NCBI RefSeq assembly: GCF_946887195.1
Contig: NZ_CAMPKE010000017.1
Location: 21,758-85,757 of the forward strand
Length of the DNA: 64,000 nt
From: an uncultured Halomonas sp.
GTDB taxonomy: Bacteria; Pseudomonadota; Gammaproteobacteria; Pseudomonadales; Halomonadaceae
Reading direction: 5' to 3'
This document shows positions 1 through 8,410 of the stretch, one piece after another; position 1 is the stretch's first letter, and the number at the start of each line of letters is the position of its first letter. The position numbers and the translations under genes were made by a program. The notes beneath the pieces were generated by a model that saw only the letters and a list, made by a program, of their open reading frames with translations, was not told the origin of the DNA and did no database searches.

Positions 1-279
1 GCGTACCTTCGTCAGAACGTGCGGCTGCAGCTCGAGCAGGCGCAACTGGCGTTGCTGCAAGCCAATCCCAAGCTTTATCGGGCCAGCCTGGAGAAGGCCA
101 CGACGCTGATCGAAGGTTATTACGATACCGACAACCAGGGCGTCGCCGAGTCGCTCGAGCGACTGAAAACCCTGGCCGACAAGACCATTCGCCCCGAATT
201 GCCGGATATCAGCGAATCGCTGCAGGCGCTGCGTGATTTCATGGAGCGGCGGCGTGACGCCGGGAGCGCCGACGCATGA
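1..279 (+). CDS. hemX: HemX C-terminal end (partial, 5' end outside window)
   Basis: Only the last 92 codons are present; the frame is open from base 1. The fragment is helical and rich in Leu, Gln, Glu and Ala, and ends in a charged tail. It matches the end of HemX, a membrane-anchored protein of unsettled function that is often labelled uroporphyrinogen-III C-methyltransferase because of its operon position; the end alone shows no catalytic motif. Its stop codon overlaps the start of hemY by 4 bases (ATGA), so the two are probably translationally coupled, as in the usual hemC-hemD-hemX-hemY order. The identification leans on hemY next door and on the coiled, Leu-rich character. Confidence 0.75.
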   Translation, partial: AYLRQNVRLQLEQAQLALLQANPKLYRASLEKATTLIEGYYDTDNQGVAESLERLKTLADKTIRPELPDISESLQALRDFMERRRDAGSADA

Positions 280-1499
280 GAAAATTCATCCTCATCGTCG
301 TTCTCGGGCTGGCGATCGGTGCGCTGTTCGGCCAACTGATGCAATCGCTGCCCGGCTACTGGCTGGTACGTGTTGGCGATACCTCGTATCAGACCTCGTT
401 CTGGTTCGGCTTGATACTGCTGCTGGCCCTGTTCATGGTGGTGCACTTCGCGCTGCGTCTGTTGTTTCGCCTGCGACGTCCGGTCAGTCGATTGAAGGTA
501 TGGAGTAGCCGGACCCGTAATCGCAATGCCATGCGGCGCACGGTCCGCGGCCTGGTGGCACTGGCCGAGGGGCGCTGGAAGCGCGCCGAGAAAGCCCTGA
601 CCAAGGCCGCCGACGACTCCAGCACACCGCTGGTCAATTACCTTTCGGCGGCGCTGGCGGCGCACTATCAGGGCCGCTACGACCAGGCCGACACGCTACT
701 GCGTCGCGCGCATCTCAGCACCGAAGGCTCCGATACCGCGGTGGGCATGGTGCAAGCGCAACTGATGCTCGATCGCCAGCAGTTCGAAGAGGCGCTGGCC
801 ACCCTGACGCGACTCGAAAAACAGCTGCCGGAGCATCCGCAGGTGCTCAAGCTGCTCAAGCAGGCTTATCTCAGTGTCAACGACTGGGATGGCTTGCGTC
901 GGTTGATGCCGCGCCTGGCCAAGCAGCAACTGGTCACCGAGGAGGAGCGCCGTGAACTGGAACAGCGCGCTTATCGCGAATTGATCGTCCAGGCGGCGCG
1001 CAACCCCGATGATGTCGAGCGTGTGCGCAATCTTTGGGCGGATATGCCCGACCACTTGCGCAGCGATATCGAGCTGGTGGGTTTGTATACCGAGTCGCTG
1101 GTGCGGGGTGGCGAGGAGGGGATCGCCGAGCGCCTGCTTCGACACTCGCTCAAAGAGCATTGGGACACCCGTCTGGTGCTGCGTTATGGGCTGCTCAACG
1201 TCGATGCCGGCCGTCAGCTGGCTTATGCCGAAAAATGGCTGCAGGAGCGTCCCAACGATCCCGATCTGCTACTGACGCTGGGTCGCCTGTCGTTGCGAAA
1301 CGCCTACTGGGGCAAGGCGCAGGAATACTTCGAAGCCAGCCAGCGCCAACGGCCCAGCGGTGTGGTATGCGCCGAGCTGGCGCGGCTATTCGCCAATCTC
1401 GGCGAACACAACAAGAGCCAGCTCTATTATCGCCAGAGTGTGGAACTACTCGATAGATCGTTGCCCGCCCTCCCTCAGCCCAGCGATTACAATCGCTAG
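276..1499 (+). CDS. hemY: HemY, inner-membrane TPR protein of the heme gene cluster
   Basis: A protein of 407 residues. Two hydrophobic segments (about residues 4-22 and 42-62) form the N-terminal membrane hairpin. The remainder is a helical repeat (TPR-like) domain, for example the ALTKAADDS and YFEASQRQRP blocks. The short charged stretch after the second membrane segment (RLRRPVSRLK) fits a cytoplasmic or periplasmic boundary. HemY of gammaproteobacteria is found beside hemX and is thought to assist late tetrapyrrole synthesis, but it is not the protoporphyrinogen oxidase that shares the name in Gram-positives. Overlap with hemX indicates co-translation. A terminator follows 25 bases after the stop. 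Confidence 0.9.
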   Translation: MRKFILIVVLGLAIGALFGQLMQSLPGYWLVRVGDTSYQTSFWFGLILLLALFMVVHFALRLLFRLRRPVSRLKVWSSRTRNRNAMRRTVRGLVALAEGRWKRAEKALTKAADDSSTPLVNYLSAALAAHYQGRYDQADTLLRRAHLSTEGSDTAVGMVQAQLMLDRQQFEEALATLTRLEKQLPEHPQVLKLLKQAYLSVNDWDGLRRLMPRLAKQQLVTEEERRELEQRAYRELIVQAARNPDDVERVRNLWADMPDHLRSDIELVGLYTESLVRGGEEGIAERLLRHSLKEHWDTRLVLRYGLLNVDAGRQLAYAEKWLQERPNDPDLLLTLGRLSLRNAYWGKAQEYFEASQRQRPSGVVCAELARLFANLGEHNKSQLYYRQSVELLDRSLPALPQPSDYNR

Positions 1500-1523
1500 T
1501 CGAACCCTTCTTTTTACTTTCCT

Positions 1524-1547
1524 GGGCGCCTTGATGGCGCCCTTTTT
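1524..1547 (+). terminator. Intrinsic terminator of the hem operon
   Basis: GGGCGCC and GGCGCCC form a 7-bp stem with a 5-base loop, followed directly by five T. It lies 25 bases after the hemY stop. Confidence 0.85.
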
Positions 1548-1583
1548 ATCGACCGACAGTTCGATATCCAGTTTTTATAACTC

Positions 1584-1593
1584 TTGTATACAT
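1584..1593. promoter_or_regulatory. Possible operator TTGTATACAT upstream of the purine permease
   Basis: The stretch contains GTATAC flanked by TT and AT, close to the TTGTATACAA palindrome bound by several FCD-type GntR regulators. A second TCATACA lies 8 bases further on. No regulator gene is adjacent, so this is only a lead. Confidence 0.2.
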
Positions 1594-1666
1594 TAATGTG
1601 TCATACAGGTTGTCCAATCGGTCAGTTTTTGCTTACTCTGTGAGCTGAACACCTTCAAAGCCCGAC

Positions 1667-1674
1667 AACAACAA
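1667..1674 (+). promoter_or_regulatory. CA motif (AACAACAA) ahead of the permease start, candidate Hfq/Crc site
   Basis: AACAACAA lies 13 bases before the ATG at 1687, where a Shine-Dalgarno sequence would be expected; no good Shine-Dalgarno is present. AANAANAA motifs in this position are the known binding sites of Hfq with Crc in Pseudomonas translational repression. That this is a working site here is inferred, supported by the CrcZ-like RNA at 45656-46147. Confidence 0.45.
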
Positions 1675-1686
1675 TGGGACAACACC

Positions 1687-3051
1687 ATGGAACAGACTTC
1701 CACGGAGCGCTTTGCCGCGCCCAACGTTTCCGAACATCAAGAATCCTGGCTAAGCCGCTACTTCGGGGTACGGCGTCGTGGGTCGACGGTGCGCACCGAG
1801 GTGCTCGCCGGGGTGGCGACCTTTCTCGCCGGCATGTACATCATCGTGGTCAATCCCGCCATTCTGAGCGATGCCGGCATCCCTTTCTCCGCAGCGCTCT
1901 CGGCCACGGTGCTGATCAGCTTCATGAGCAGCCTGGCGATGGGGCTATATGCGCGTAACCCCATTCTCGTCGCACCGGGAATGGGCATGAATGCGCTGTT
2001 CACCTACACCCTGGTCCAGGGGGCTGGGCTGCCCTGGCAGACCGCGCTGGGCTGCGTGTTCTGGTCCGGCGTGCTGTTCGCGATACTCGCGGTACTCAAC
2101 GTACGCAAGGCGATCATCGAGGCGATCCCCGATTCGCTGCGCTTCGCGATCACTTGCGGTATCGGCCTGTTCATTACCTTCATCGGCTTCAAGAATGCCG
2201 GTTTCGTGGTCGCCAGCCCGGCGACACTGGTTTCGCTGGGCACGCTCGACCCGGCGCTGATCACGTTTTTCATCGGCCTGACGGCCACGGCGGTCTTTTC
2301 CATCCTGCGCATGAAAGGGGCGCTGATCCTGGGCATCGCCCTGACCACATTGCTGGCACTGCCGATGGGACGGCTATGGGGCGATGCCGTGATCGTGCAG
2401 TGGAGCGGCCTGGCTGCCTGGCCCGATTTCAGCGCGGTCATGCAGATCGATATCTGGGGGGCGCTCAAGGTCGCTTACCTGCCGTTCATCTTCGTCATGC
2501 TGTTCACCAACTTCTTCGATTCGCTGTCATGCTTTCTCGGTCTGGCGGAAGCGGCGGATCTCAAGGACGAAGACGGCAGCCCACGAAACCTCAAACGTTC
2601 GATGACCGTGGATGCCTTCGCCTCGATGATCGCCGCACCGCTGGGAACCAGCGCCGCTCAGACCTTCATCGAGTCTGGCGCCGGGGTGGCTCAGGGCGGT
2701 CGCACGGGCCTGGTGGCGGTCGTGATCGGCTTGCTGTTCCTGCCGTTCCTGTTCCTGTCGCCGCTGCTGTCACTGGTGCCTAGCATCGCCACGGCACCGG
2801 CATTGGTACTGGTGGGGCTGTTCATGATGGCGCCGATAGGGCGCATCGACTGGGGCGATCTCGGTCAGGCATTCCCCGCCTTTCTGGCCATCATCCTGAT
2901 GCCGTTGACCTACTCGATCACCTTGGGGATCGCCTTTGGTTTTCTGAGTTTCGTGCTGGTGAAGCTTTGCACCGGGCGCCTCGATGAGATCAGACCGGCG
3001 ATGTGGGTGACGTCGGTGATGTGCGCGATCATGCTGGTAAGTACCCAGTAA
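1687..3051 (+). CDS. NCS2/AzgA-family purine permease
   Basis: A 454-residue polytopic membrane protein, probably with 12-14 helices. The block from about residue 275 (NFFDSLSCFLGLAEAADL) through LGTSAAQTFIESGAGVAQGG and RTGL is the diagnostic region of AzgA-type proton-coupled importers for adenine, guanine or hypoxanthine; the exact substrate cannot be read. Length fits the family (430-460). The start at 1687 gives a normal N-terminus (MEQTSTERF) before the conserved FGVRRRGSTVRTEVLAG segment. There is no clear Shine-Dalgarno; an AACAACAA motif sits there instead. The gene stands alone between two terminators, so it is its own transcription unit, plausibly under catabolite control. Confidence 0.88.
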   Translation: MEQTSTERFAAPNVSEHQESWLSRYFGVRRRGSTVRTEVLAGVATFLAGMYIIVVNPAILSDAGIPFSAALSATVLISFMSSLAMGLYARNPILVAPGMGMNALFTYTLVQGAGLPWQTALGCVFWSGVLFAILAVLNVRKAIIEAIPDSLRFAITCGIGLFITFIGFKNAGFVVASPATLVSLGTLDPALITFFIGLTATAVFSILRMKGALILGIALTTLLALPMGRLWGDAVIVQWSGLAAWPDFSAVMQIDIWGALKVAYLPFIFVMLFTNFFDSLSCFLGLAEAADLKDEDGSPRNLKRSMTVDAFASMIAAPLGTSAAQTFIESGAGVAQGGRTGLVAVVIGLLFLPFLFLSPLLSLVPSIATAPALVLVGLFMMAPIGRIDWGDLGQAFPAFLAIILMPLTYSITLGIAFGFLSFVLVKLCTGRLDEIRPAMWVTSVMCAIMLVSTQ

Positions 3052-3076
3052 CCACGAAGCCAAACCCCTCAACGAC

Positions 3077-3104
3077 AACGGGGCTGCCATAGGCAGCCCC
3101 GTTT
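3077..3104. terminator. Terminator between permease and mechanosensitive channel
   Basis: A perfect 12-bp stem (AACGGGGCTGCC with its complement at 3092-3103) closes a 3-base loop. A T run is short on both strands, and the two flanking genes converge here, so it probably serves both. Confidence 0.75.
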
Positions 3105-3150
3105 GCTTTGGGTGAATGGAGAACCGGGCCCGAAGCGACCCGGCTCGACG

Positions 3151-5562
3151 TCAGCGTTCCTCGCCTTCGTCGTTATCGCGATCCGGCCGGGTGTGTTCGC
3201 TGGGCAATTCGTCGCGAGGGTGCTCCTCTGCCGCTGCCTGGGCATCCGCGGCTTTCGGCTGGCCCGCCGGGCTGCCGTCGATGGTGAAGTCCTGCTGCAT
3301 GACGCGCAGGTTGGCGGGCGGCGCGGAACCGGTCTTGTCCTGGCCGAAGTAGAGCGTGGTATGCGGGAAGGGAATCTCGATCCCGGCGGTATCGAAATAC
3401 ATCTTGACCAGGCGGTTGTAGGCGCGCCCCACGCCCCACTGATCGCCCGGCGTGGTCTTGATGATCACGCGAATGTTGACCGAGTTGTCGGCGAGGGCGA
3501 TGACGCCGGCCACGCTGAGCGGCTCGAGAATCTTGTGACCGTGCTCCTCACTGGCCTTGAGCTCGTCGAACGCCAGTTGCAGCTGGGCAATGGCCTCGTC
3601 GATGTTCTCGCGATAGGCGATGCCGTACTCACCGACATGGTTGCCAAAGCCGCGCATGTAGTTGGAGACGATATCCACGCTGGAAAACGGAATGATGTGG
3701 TAGGTGCCCGCCAAGTCGCGAATGCCCACCGAGCGGATGCTCAGGCGCTCCGCGGTACCGGTGATACTGCCGGCGGTGACCACGTCACCGATGTTCATGG
3801 CATTCTCGACCTGGATGAAGACCCCGGTGATGACATCCTGGACCATCTTCTGGGCACCGAAGCCGATGGCCAGGCCGAGTACCCCGGCACTGGCGATCAA
3901 TGGGCCGATGTTGACGCCGATTTCGGCCAGCACGATCATCGCCGTAACGGTGGCCAAGGTGATAGCGAGTGCTTTGCGGAACAGATCGCCCAAGGTCTTG
4001 GTCCGTGCGCTGGGCTCGCCGACCCCAGGGGTCAGCCGATGCTCGATGAGACTGGCCAGCGCGATCCATAGCACGGCGGCGACGATCAGGATAAGAATGA
4101 CATCGATCAGTGTACTGACCGCACTGCGGCCGGCCTCGGTGGCGTACCAGGCGACCAGGTCGAAGATGCCCCAGGCATTCAGTACCAACATGATGACGAG
4201 AACCAGAATGATCGCGCGGATCACCTTCAGGAAGGTGGGAATGTACGAATTGAGACGTGTCTCGAGCCTGGGCAGTTTGCGGCGCAACTCATCGGAGAGA
4301 TGAATGCGCTTGCCGATGAGCTGGGTGAGCACGCCGGAGATCAGCAGCCCGACGCCGACGATGATCAGCGTCTGCAAGGTTGCCAGCATGACATAGGGTA
4401 GGGCCTCTTCCGGATTCGTGATGCTGAGCAACAGCACCATCAGGAAGTAGGCGATGGCCAGTATATGCCAGCATTTGCCGAGTAGTCTCAGCACCACGCG
4501 AGAAGCGCCCATGCTGGCGCCGGCCGCCTTGGCCTCCAGGGCATTACGCAGTTTCAGACGATTCCTGAGCACGAAGGTGGTGGCGTAGATGAACGCCAGC
4601 AGCATGACAATCAGGCCCGTGGCCTGGCCGAGGGCCGGCGACAGGTTGAAATTGATGATCGGTACCACGATCAGCATGCCGTAGCCGACGAAGCCTGAAA
4701 GCGTCGCGAGCCAGCGGTTCCAGTGGCTCGCCTCGTCGGCGCTGATCGGTAGTAGGCGCAACCCTTCGTAACGTGACGAGAACAGCATGCGGATCGCTGC
4801 CTTGACCAGTTCGACGATCAAGAAGGCGTTGAGGAACAGCGCTGTGTGGGTGGCCAGTTCGCCACTGCCGCCGACGGCGAACGTGGCGATCAGGTTGCCA
4901 CCGATATAGGCCAGCACCACCACGGCGACATCCACCGCCGCGGCCAGCGCCACGGCGACGATGACCCGTAGCAACGCGCTACGGCTGTCGCCATGCATCG
5001 ACCAATGACTGACGCGGGTGAACAGGGGGCGGGCCAGCCAGCGCAGTAGGAAAAAGGCGGCGAACGTGGCGACGATCACCAGTATCAGCTCGATAGCGGC
5101 GCTGGTGAAGGCGGCCATGTCGAACTCAGGGTCCGCCAAGGCATCGCTCTCGGCTTCGTCGGGGGCGAAAATAGCGCCGAGAGCCGTTACCAGATTGGCG
5201 AACTGGCCGCCTATATCGCCAGCAATATTACTGGTAACCGCAGCGAGGCGGCGCGCCAGCGATAACTGCTCGGCGCTCTGCTCGCTCGGCGCCTGCTCGG
5301 CGATGGCCGCGGGTGTCTCTTCGCCTGCCAGGCCAGGCTCGCCTTCCTGCGAGGCGGCCAAGGTGCGCAACTGCTCGATCAGGCGCTGACGTGCTTGGTC
5401 ATTCTCCAGCAGGTCCGCTAGCGTGGAATAGGCTGGCGTCTCGGCGGCGGCAGTGTCCGGCGGGGTTTCACCTTGCTGGGCGAACACCGGTAGTGCAATC
5501 GTCATCAGTAGAACGATTGCGAGCCAATGTCCCAACCGGGCATTCAGGCGCGATATCAGCAC
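3151..5562 (-). CDS. Large MscS-superfamily mechanosensitive channel, YbiO-like
   Basis: An 803-residue inner-membrane protein. It begins with GTG, preceded by GGGAGG at the right distance, and has a signal peptide ending near PVFAQQ. A periplasmic Gln/Glu/Ala-rich region (about 30-150) follows, then about ten hydrophobic segments. The MscS pore and beta domain at about 550-650 has the typical GLAIGFGAQKMVQDVITG and NIGDVVTAGSITGTAERLS blocks. The C-terminal tail (about 740-803) is charged and acidic. Size and order match YbiO-type moderate-conductance channels, which release solutes on hypo-osmotic shock; this suits a salt-tolerant organism. It is a single-gene unit. Confidence 0.88.
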   Translation of the reverse strand: MLISRLNARLGHWLAIVLLMTIALPVFAQQGETPPDTAAAETPAYSTLADLLENDQARQRLIEQLRTLAASQEGEPGLAGEETPAAIAEQAPSEQSAEQLSLARRLAAVTSNIAGDIGGQFANLVTALGAIFAPDEAESDALADPEFDMAAFTSAAIELILVIVATFAAFFLLRWLARPLFTRVSHWSMHGDSRSALLRVIVAVALAAAVDVAVVVLAYIGGNLIATFAVGGSGELATHTALFLNAFLIVELVKAAIRMLFSSRYEGLRLLPISADEASHWNRWLATLSGFVGYGMLIVVPIINFNLSPALGQATGLIVMLLAFIYATTFVLRNRLKLRNALEAKAAGASMGASRVVLRLLGKCWHILAIAYFLMVLLLSITNPEEALPYVMLATLQTLIIVGVGLLISGVLTQLIGKRIHLSDELRRKLPRLETRLNSYIPTFLKVIRAIILVLVIMLVLNAWGIFDLVAWYATEAGRSAVSTLIDVILILIVAAVLWIALASLIEHRLTPGVGEPSARTKTLGDLFRKALAITLATVTAMIVLAEIGVNIGPLIASAGVLGLAIGFGAQKMVQDVITGVFIQVENAMNIGDVVTAGSITGTAERLSIRSVGIRDLAGTYHIIPFSSVDIVSNYMRGFGNHVGEYGIAYRENIDEAIAQLQLAFDELKASEEHGHKILEPLSVAGVIALADNSVNIRVIIKTTPGDQWGVGRAYNRLVKMYFDTAGIEIPFPHTTLYFGQDKTGSAPPANLRVMQQDFTIDGSPAGQPKAADAQAAAEEHPRDELPSEHTRPDRDNDEGEER

Positions 5563-5824
5563 GCTATGACCTCCCTGTAATGGCGAGCCGGTCTCGCCGT
5601 TGTCGAGTCGATTCAGGATAGCACCCGATAACCGCAGCGTGATTTGCGCCTTCAGCAGGGCCTCATCACGTTGTCATGTTTCGGGTCCATCGATACAGGC
5701 CATAGTCTGACGTTTTATGCGCAATGATGAAAGTTCGCTTGTACACGGATTGTACGCGAATGGCATTGCATGATGATTGAGGGCGCGCGTGCTACCGGGC
5801 GAATGGCACCCGGATCGCGGGTGA

Positions 5825-6040
5825 CTATCCGTCGGCCGGGTCGGCATCCTGCTTGGGAGTTTTTTCGCTCCGGCCCGCGATATCGGAGCGGTTCATGTTT
5901 TCCACCTCGGCTTGTGCGGCTTCTCGACTATCATAAATACCCAGCGAGGTTCCCGTATCGCTATCGTAGACTTCGAATTGGGAGCGGGACGCATCCTCGG
6001 GATCGCTCACTTCTCGTAACGTAATCGTCTGCTTGAGCAT
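5825..6040 (-). CDS. Small hypothetical protein (71 residues)
   Basis: The start at 6040 is set by AGGAG 6 bases upstream; longer frames have no such site. The product begins MLKQTITLREVSD and has a predicted beta-alpha segment (FEVYDSDTGTSLGIYDSREAA) followed by a hydrophilic tail rich in Asp and Lys. I recognise no family. The pattern of strand, short loop, GIY and helix suggests a small compact domain that repeats or reads a modified residue, but no function can be given. It stands alone upstream of the channel gene in the same direction. Confidence 0.6.
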   Translation of the reverse strand: MLKQTITLREVSDPEDASRSQFEVYDSDTGTSLGIYDSREAAQAEVENMNRSDIAGRSEKTPKQDADPADG

Positions 6041-6272
6041 GCCTGGCTCCTTTGATCGGCGTACGACTAGGCAGTGTGGCACACATCGCCAGGGTGCATG
6101 AACCACCGGGCGCGATGATGAGAACGACTTTGCTTAGCAAGCCGGATGCATGAGTCATTCTCGCGGCTGGTTTTTTTCATATGGACGATTAGGCAGAGTG
6201 AATGACAAGCTCTTGTCCGGGATGCAGCGAACACTGCTTGGAAAAGGATTTCCGTTTCAATGAGGTGGCAGG

Positions 6273-6461
6273 ATGCTGGAGAAGAAACGAGCGCTGTATC
6301 TGTGTCGTCATTGCCAGACGATGATTTACGTCGAAGTCGCATCGATCGCCAAGCCACCTTGCCCGAGGTGCTTGCACCGGGAATACGAGAGCGTCAGCGT
6401 ACCGGCCCATGCACAGGCCGCTGAAGCGACGCGCCATATGCTGAACGCTCGCTCGGGATGA
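6273..6461 (+). CDS. Small putative zinc-ribbon protein (62 residues)
   Basis: Two CxxC pairs (CRHC at residues 11-14 and CPRC at 29-32), 14 residues apart, are the layout of a zinc ribbon. The middle contains TMIYVEVASIAKPP. The rest is a short helical tail (AQAAEATRHML). GAGGTGGCAGG precedes the ATG, giving a usable ribosome site. No partner gene is adjacent; the next feature is the terminator of tmRNA on the other strand. Its role is unknown; proteins of this size are often RNA- or ribosome-associated, but nothing here proves it. Confidence 0.5.
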   Translation: MLEKKRALYLCRHCQTMIYVEVASIAKPPCPRCLHREYESVSVPAHAQAAEATRHMLNARSG

Positions 6462-6554
6462 TCCGAAGGCGAGTCAGTTCATGCAGAAGAACGCGCCCCC
6501 ATGCATCAGCGAGAAAAAGCTGACCACGCCATGCCGATCGTGCCCTCAAAAACG

Positions 6555-6574
6555 AAAAAAACACCCGTAGGTGC
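6555..6574 (-). terminator. Terminator of tmRNA
   Basis: On the minus strand a short 4-bp stem (CACC/GGTG) is followed by seven T, 19 bases after the encoded CCA of tmRNA. The stem is weak but the T run is long. Confidence 0.6.
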
Positions 6575-6592
6575 TTGATTCGTAAACTTGAT

Positions 6593-6972
6593 TGGTGGAG
6601 GCGGGGGGAATTGAACCCCCGTCCGCCGATACTCGCTCTTCGGCTCTACATGCTTAGTTCCGTTTTTTGATTTAACGCTACTGGCTCCAACGGGCAGGAT
6701 CCAGCACCGCGATTCCTCTAAGGTTTAGCGATTGACGAGAGGACACCGCCAACCGCGATCCCACTAGCTTTCGCTCATATCCCCGCAGCAATGAATGGGC
6801 ACATCGCCTTGGGGCCAAGCTAACTGCTAACAGCGTTTAAGCTGCCAGAGCGCCCTGAGCGTAGTTGTCGTCGTTTGCGACTATTTAGTCGTGATGTTGG
6901 ATTTACGAGATACATCACGCTCTCGGCATGCACCTAGGAGGTTGTCACCGGCGTCGAAGCCATGTCGCCCCC
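6593..6972 (-). ncRNA. ssrA: tmRNA (transfer-messenger RNA)
   Basis: The 380-base gene runs from GGGGGCGACATGG at 6972 to an encoded CCA ending at 6593. The 5' GGGGGCG pairs with CGCCTCC near the 3' end to form the tRNA-like acceptor stem. The T arm GGGGGTTCAATTCCCCC is intact. The tag frame at 6878-6837 reads ANDDNYAQGALAA followed by TAA, a typical gammaproteobacterial proteolysis tag ending in ALAA. tmRNA rescues ribosomes stalled on broken messages, with SmpB, whose gene lies 45 bases upstream in the same direction. Confidence 0.97.
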
Positions 6973-7017
6973 GTAAAACGTTCGTAGAATACCAGATAAG
7001 GCTTGCGCGACGCTAGT

Positions 7018-7503
7018 TCAAGCCTTGTTCTGATCGCGCATGATGCGCCCTTTCTGGCGCTCCCAGTCGCGGTTCTTCTCGGTGGCGCGCTTGTCGTGCT
7101 GCTTCTTGCCGCTGACCAGCGCCAATTCGCATTTGATCAGGTTCTTCTGCCAGTAGAGCTTGAGCGGTACGCAGGTGTGTCCCTTGTCCTGAGTGCGCGA
7201 GAAGATCTTGGCGATCTCCTTGCGATGCAATAGCAATTTGCGCGTGCGCGTAGGGTCGGCCACCACATGGGTGCTGGCGGTTTGCAGAGGAATGATATGG
7301 CTGCCCAGCAGCCACGCCTCGCCCTGCTTGATCAATATGTAGGTGTCGGTGAGCTGGGCCTTGCCGGCACGCAGGCTCTTCACTTCCCAGCCCGCGAGAG
7401 CCAGGCCGGCTTCGAAGGTTTCCTCGATATGGTACTCGAAGCGCGCCTTCTTGTTCTGGGCGATGACACCACCGCCTGCCTTGTTGGCCTTTTTCGTAGC
7501 CAT
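7018..7503 (-). CDS. smpB: SmpB, tmRNA-binding protein
   Basis: A 161-residue protein starting MATKKANK; the ATG at 7503 has GAGGAC upstream and matches the family N-terminus, while the longer frame does not. Conserved blocks are [22 protein letters not shown], split across residues about 22-43, then [10 protein letters not shown] and the C-terminal basic tail [19 protein letters not shown] that enters the decoding centre. SmpB binds the tRNA-like part of tmRNA and carries it to stalled ribosomes. Position next to ssrA is a common arrangement and supports both calls. Confidence 0.97.
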   Translation of the reverse strand: MATKKANKAGGGVIAQNKKARFEYHIEETFEAGLALAGWEVKSLRAGKAQLTDTYILIKQGEAWLLGSHIIPLQTASTHVVADPTRTRKLLLHRKEIAKIFSRTQDKGHTCVPLKLYWQKNLIKCELALVSGKKQHDKRATEKNRDWERQKGRIMRDQNKA

Positions 7504-7632
7504 GAGTCCTCGTGTCTCTAAATGCTGTGTCGCCAGCACGCCGACATGGGGTGAAGCGTGATACCATTCAAGGTCTTGGCGAATAACCTGCCATGATACG
7601 CCTTAGGCCCAGTGAAGTCAGCGGAGAGGTAA

Positions 7633-8067
7633 ATGCCGACGGTCAATCGGTCCGCCCTGGTGCGGCATTCCAACCAGGCCATGTTCGATCTGGTCAACGA
7701 TTTCGAGCGATATCCCGAATTCCTGCCGGGTTGCCGCCGGGCACGCCTGCTGGAACGCGACGAGAACCATCTGGTGGGAGAGTTGACGCTGGCCAAGGCC
7801 GGCGTCGAGCAGAGCTTTACCACCCGCAATGAGCTGTTCGCCCCGGACCGTATCGAGCTGTCGCTGGTCAGCGGCCCGTTCAAGCGTTTGCAGGGCCAGT
7901 GGTTGTTCATCCCGATGGGCGAGACGACCTGCAAGGTCAGCCTGGAGATGAACTTCGAATTCTCCAATCGGCTGCTGGGCATGGCCTTCGGCAAATTGTT
8001 CAGCCAAGTGGCGGGGCAATTGGTCGATGCCTTCGCGCGGCGCGCCGACGAGGTTTACGGGCGCTAG
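7633..8067 (+). CDS. ratA: RatA, ribosome-association toxin / START-like (COQ10) protein
   Basis: A 144-residue single-domain protein of the START-like polyketide cyclase fold. The conserved start (VRHSNQAMFDLVNDFERYPEFLPGC) is followed by EQSFTTRN and, near the end, LFSQVAGQLVDAFARRADEVY. In Escherichia coli RatA binds 50S subunits and hinders 70S formation, and the same family includes the ubiquinone-binding COQ10 proteins, so either role is possible. It is divergent from smpB across 129 bases, the usual neighbourhood, and directly precedes ratB. Confidence 0.9.
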   Translation: MPTVNRSALVRHSNQAMFDLVNDFERYPEFLPGCRRARLLERDENHLVGELTLAKAGVEQSFTTRNELFAPDRIELSLVSGPFKRLQGQWLFIPMGETTCKVSLEMNFEFSNRLLGMAFGKLFSQVAGQLVDAFARRADEVYGR

Positions 8068-8068
8068 G

Positions 8069-8389
8069 ATGAATCGCGACGGGCCAGCTTCTTGCGAGTT
8101 AGAAGTCGAAGTGGCCTTTGCCCTGCCCGAGCGCCAGAAGATCGTCACATTGACGGTTGCGCCGGGAACCACCGCGCGTGAGGCGGTGCGTCAGGCGCAT
8201 CTTACCGAGCACTTCCCCGATCTGCCCGCCGTGACGTTCGACGAAGCCGAGCTGGGTATCTTCGGCAGGCGCCTGCCGGACCCTGATAGCCATGTCCTGC
8301 GCATGGGGGATCGAGTCGAGATCTATCGGCCGCTGCGCATCGATCCCAAGCAGGCGCGAATCGAACGCGCCGCCAGAAAAGCGCGCTGA
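8069..8389 (+). CDS. ratB: RatB / RnfH-family ubiquitin-like protein
   Basis: A 106-residue protein starting MNRDGPAS at 8069, one base after the ratA stop; the upstream in-frame extension lies inside ratA and is unlikely. It has the RnfH signature: LEVEVAFALPERQKI, then TVAPGTTAREAV, GIFGRRLPD and a C-terminal GDRVEIYRPL. The fold is beta-grasp. It was once proposed as the partner of RatA; its real role is unclear. Co-transcription with ratA is nearly certain from spacing. Confidence 0.9.
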   Translation: MNRDGPASCELEVEVAFALPERQKIVTLTVAPGTTAREAVRQAHLTEHFPDLPAVTFDEAELGIFGRRLPDPDSHVLRMGDRVEIYRPLRIDPKQARIERAARKAR

Positions 8390-8406
8390 TTTTCGCAGCG
8401 CGCTTT
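8378..8406. terminator. Bidirectional terminator between ratB and bamE
   Basis: AAAGCGCGCTG and CAGCGCGCTTT form a perfect 11-bp stem with a 7-base loop, overlapping the ratB stop and lying 4 bases from the bamE stop. Both flanks have short A or T runs. Confidence 0.8.
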
Positions 8407-8410
8407 GCTA

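Noticed and set aside
1674..1958. Frame starting at the ATG inside the CA motif of the permease leader
   Set aside because: It is out of frame with the permease and has no family features; the permease N-terminus at 1687 is convincing.
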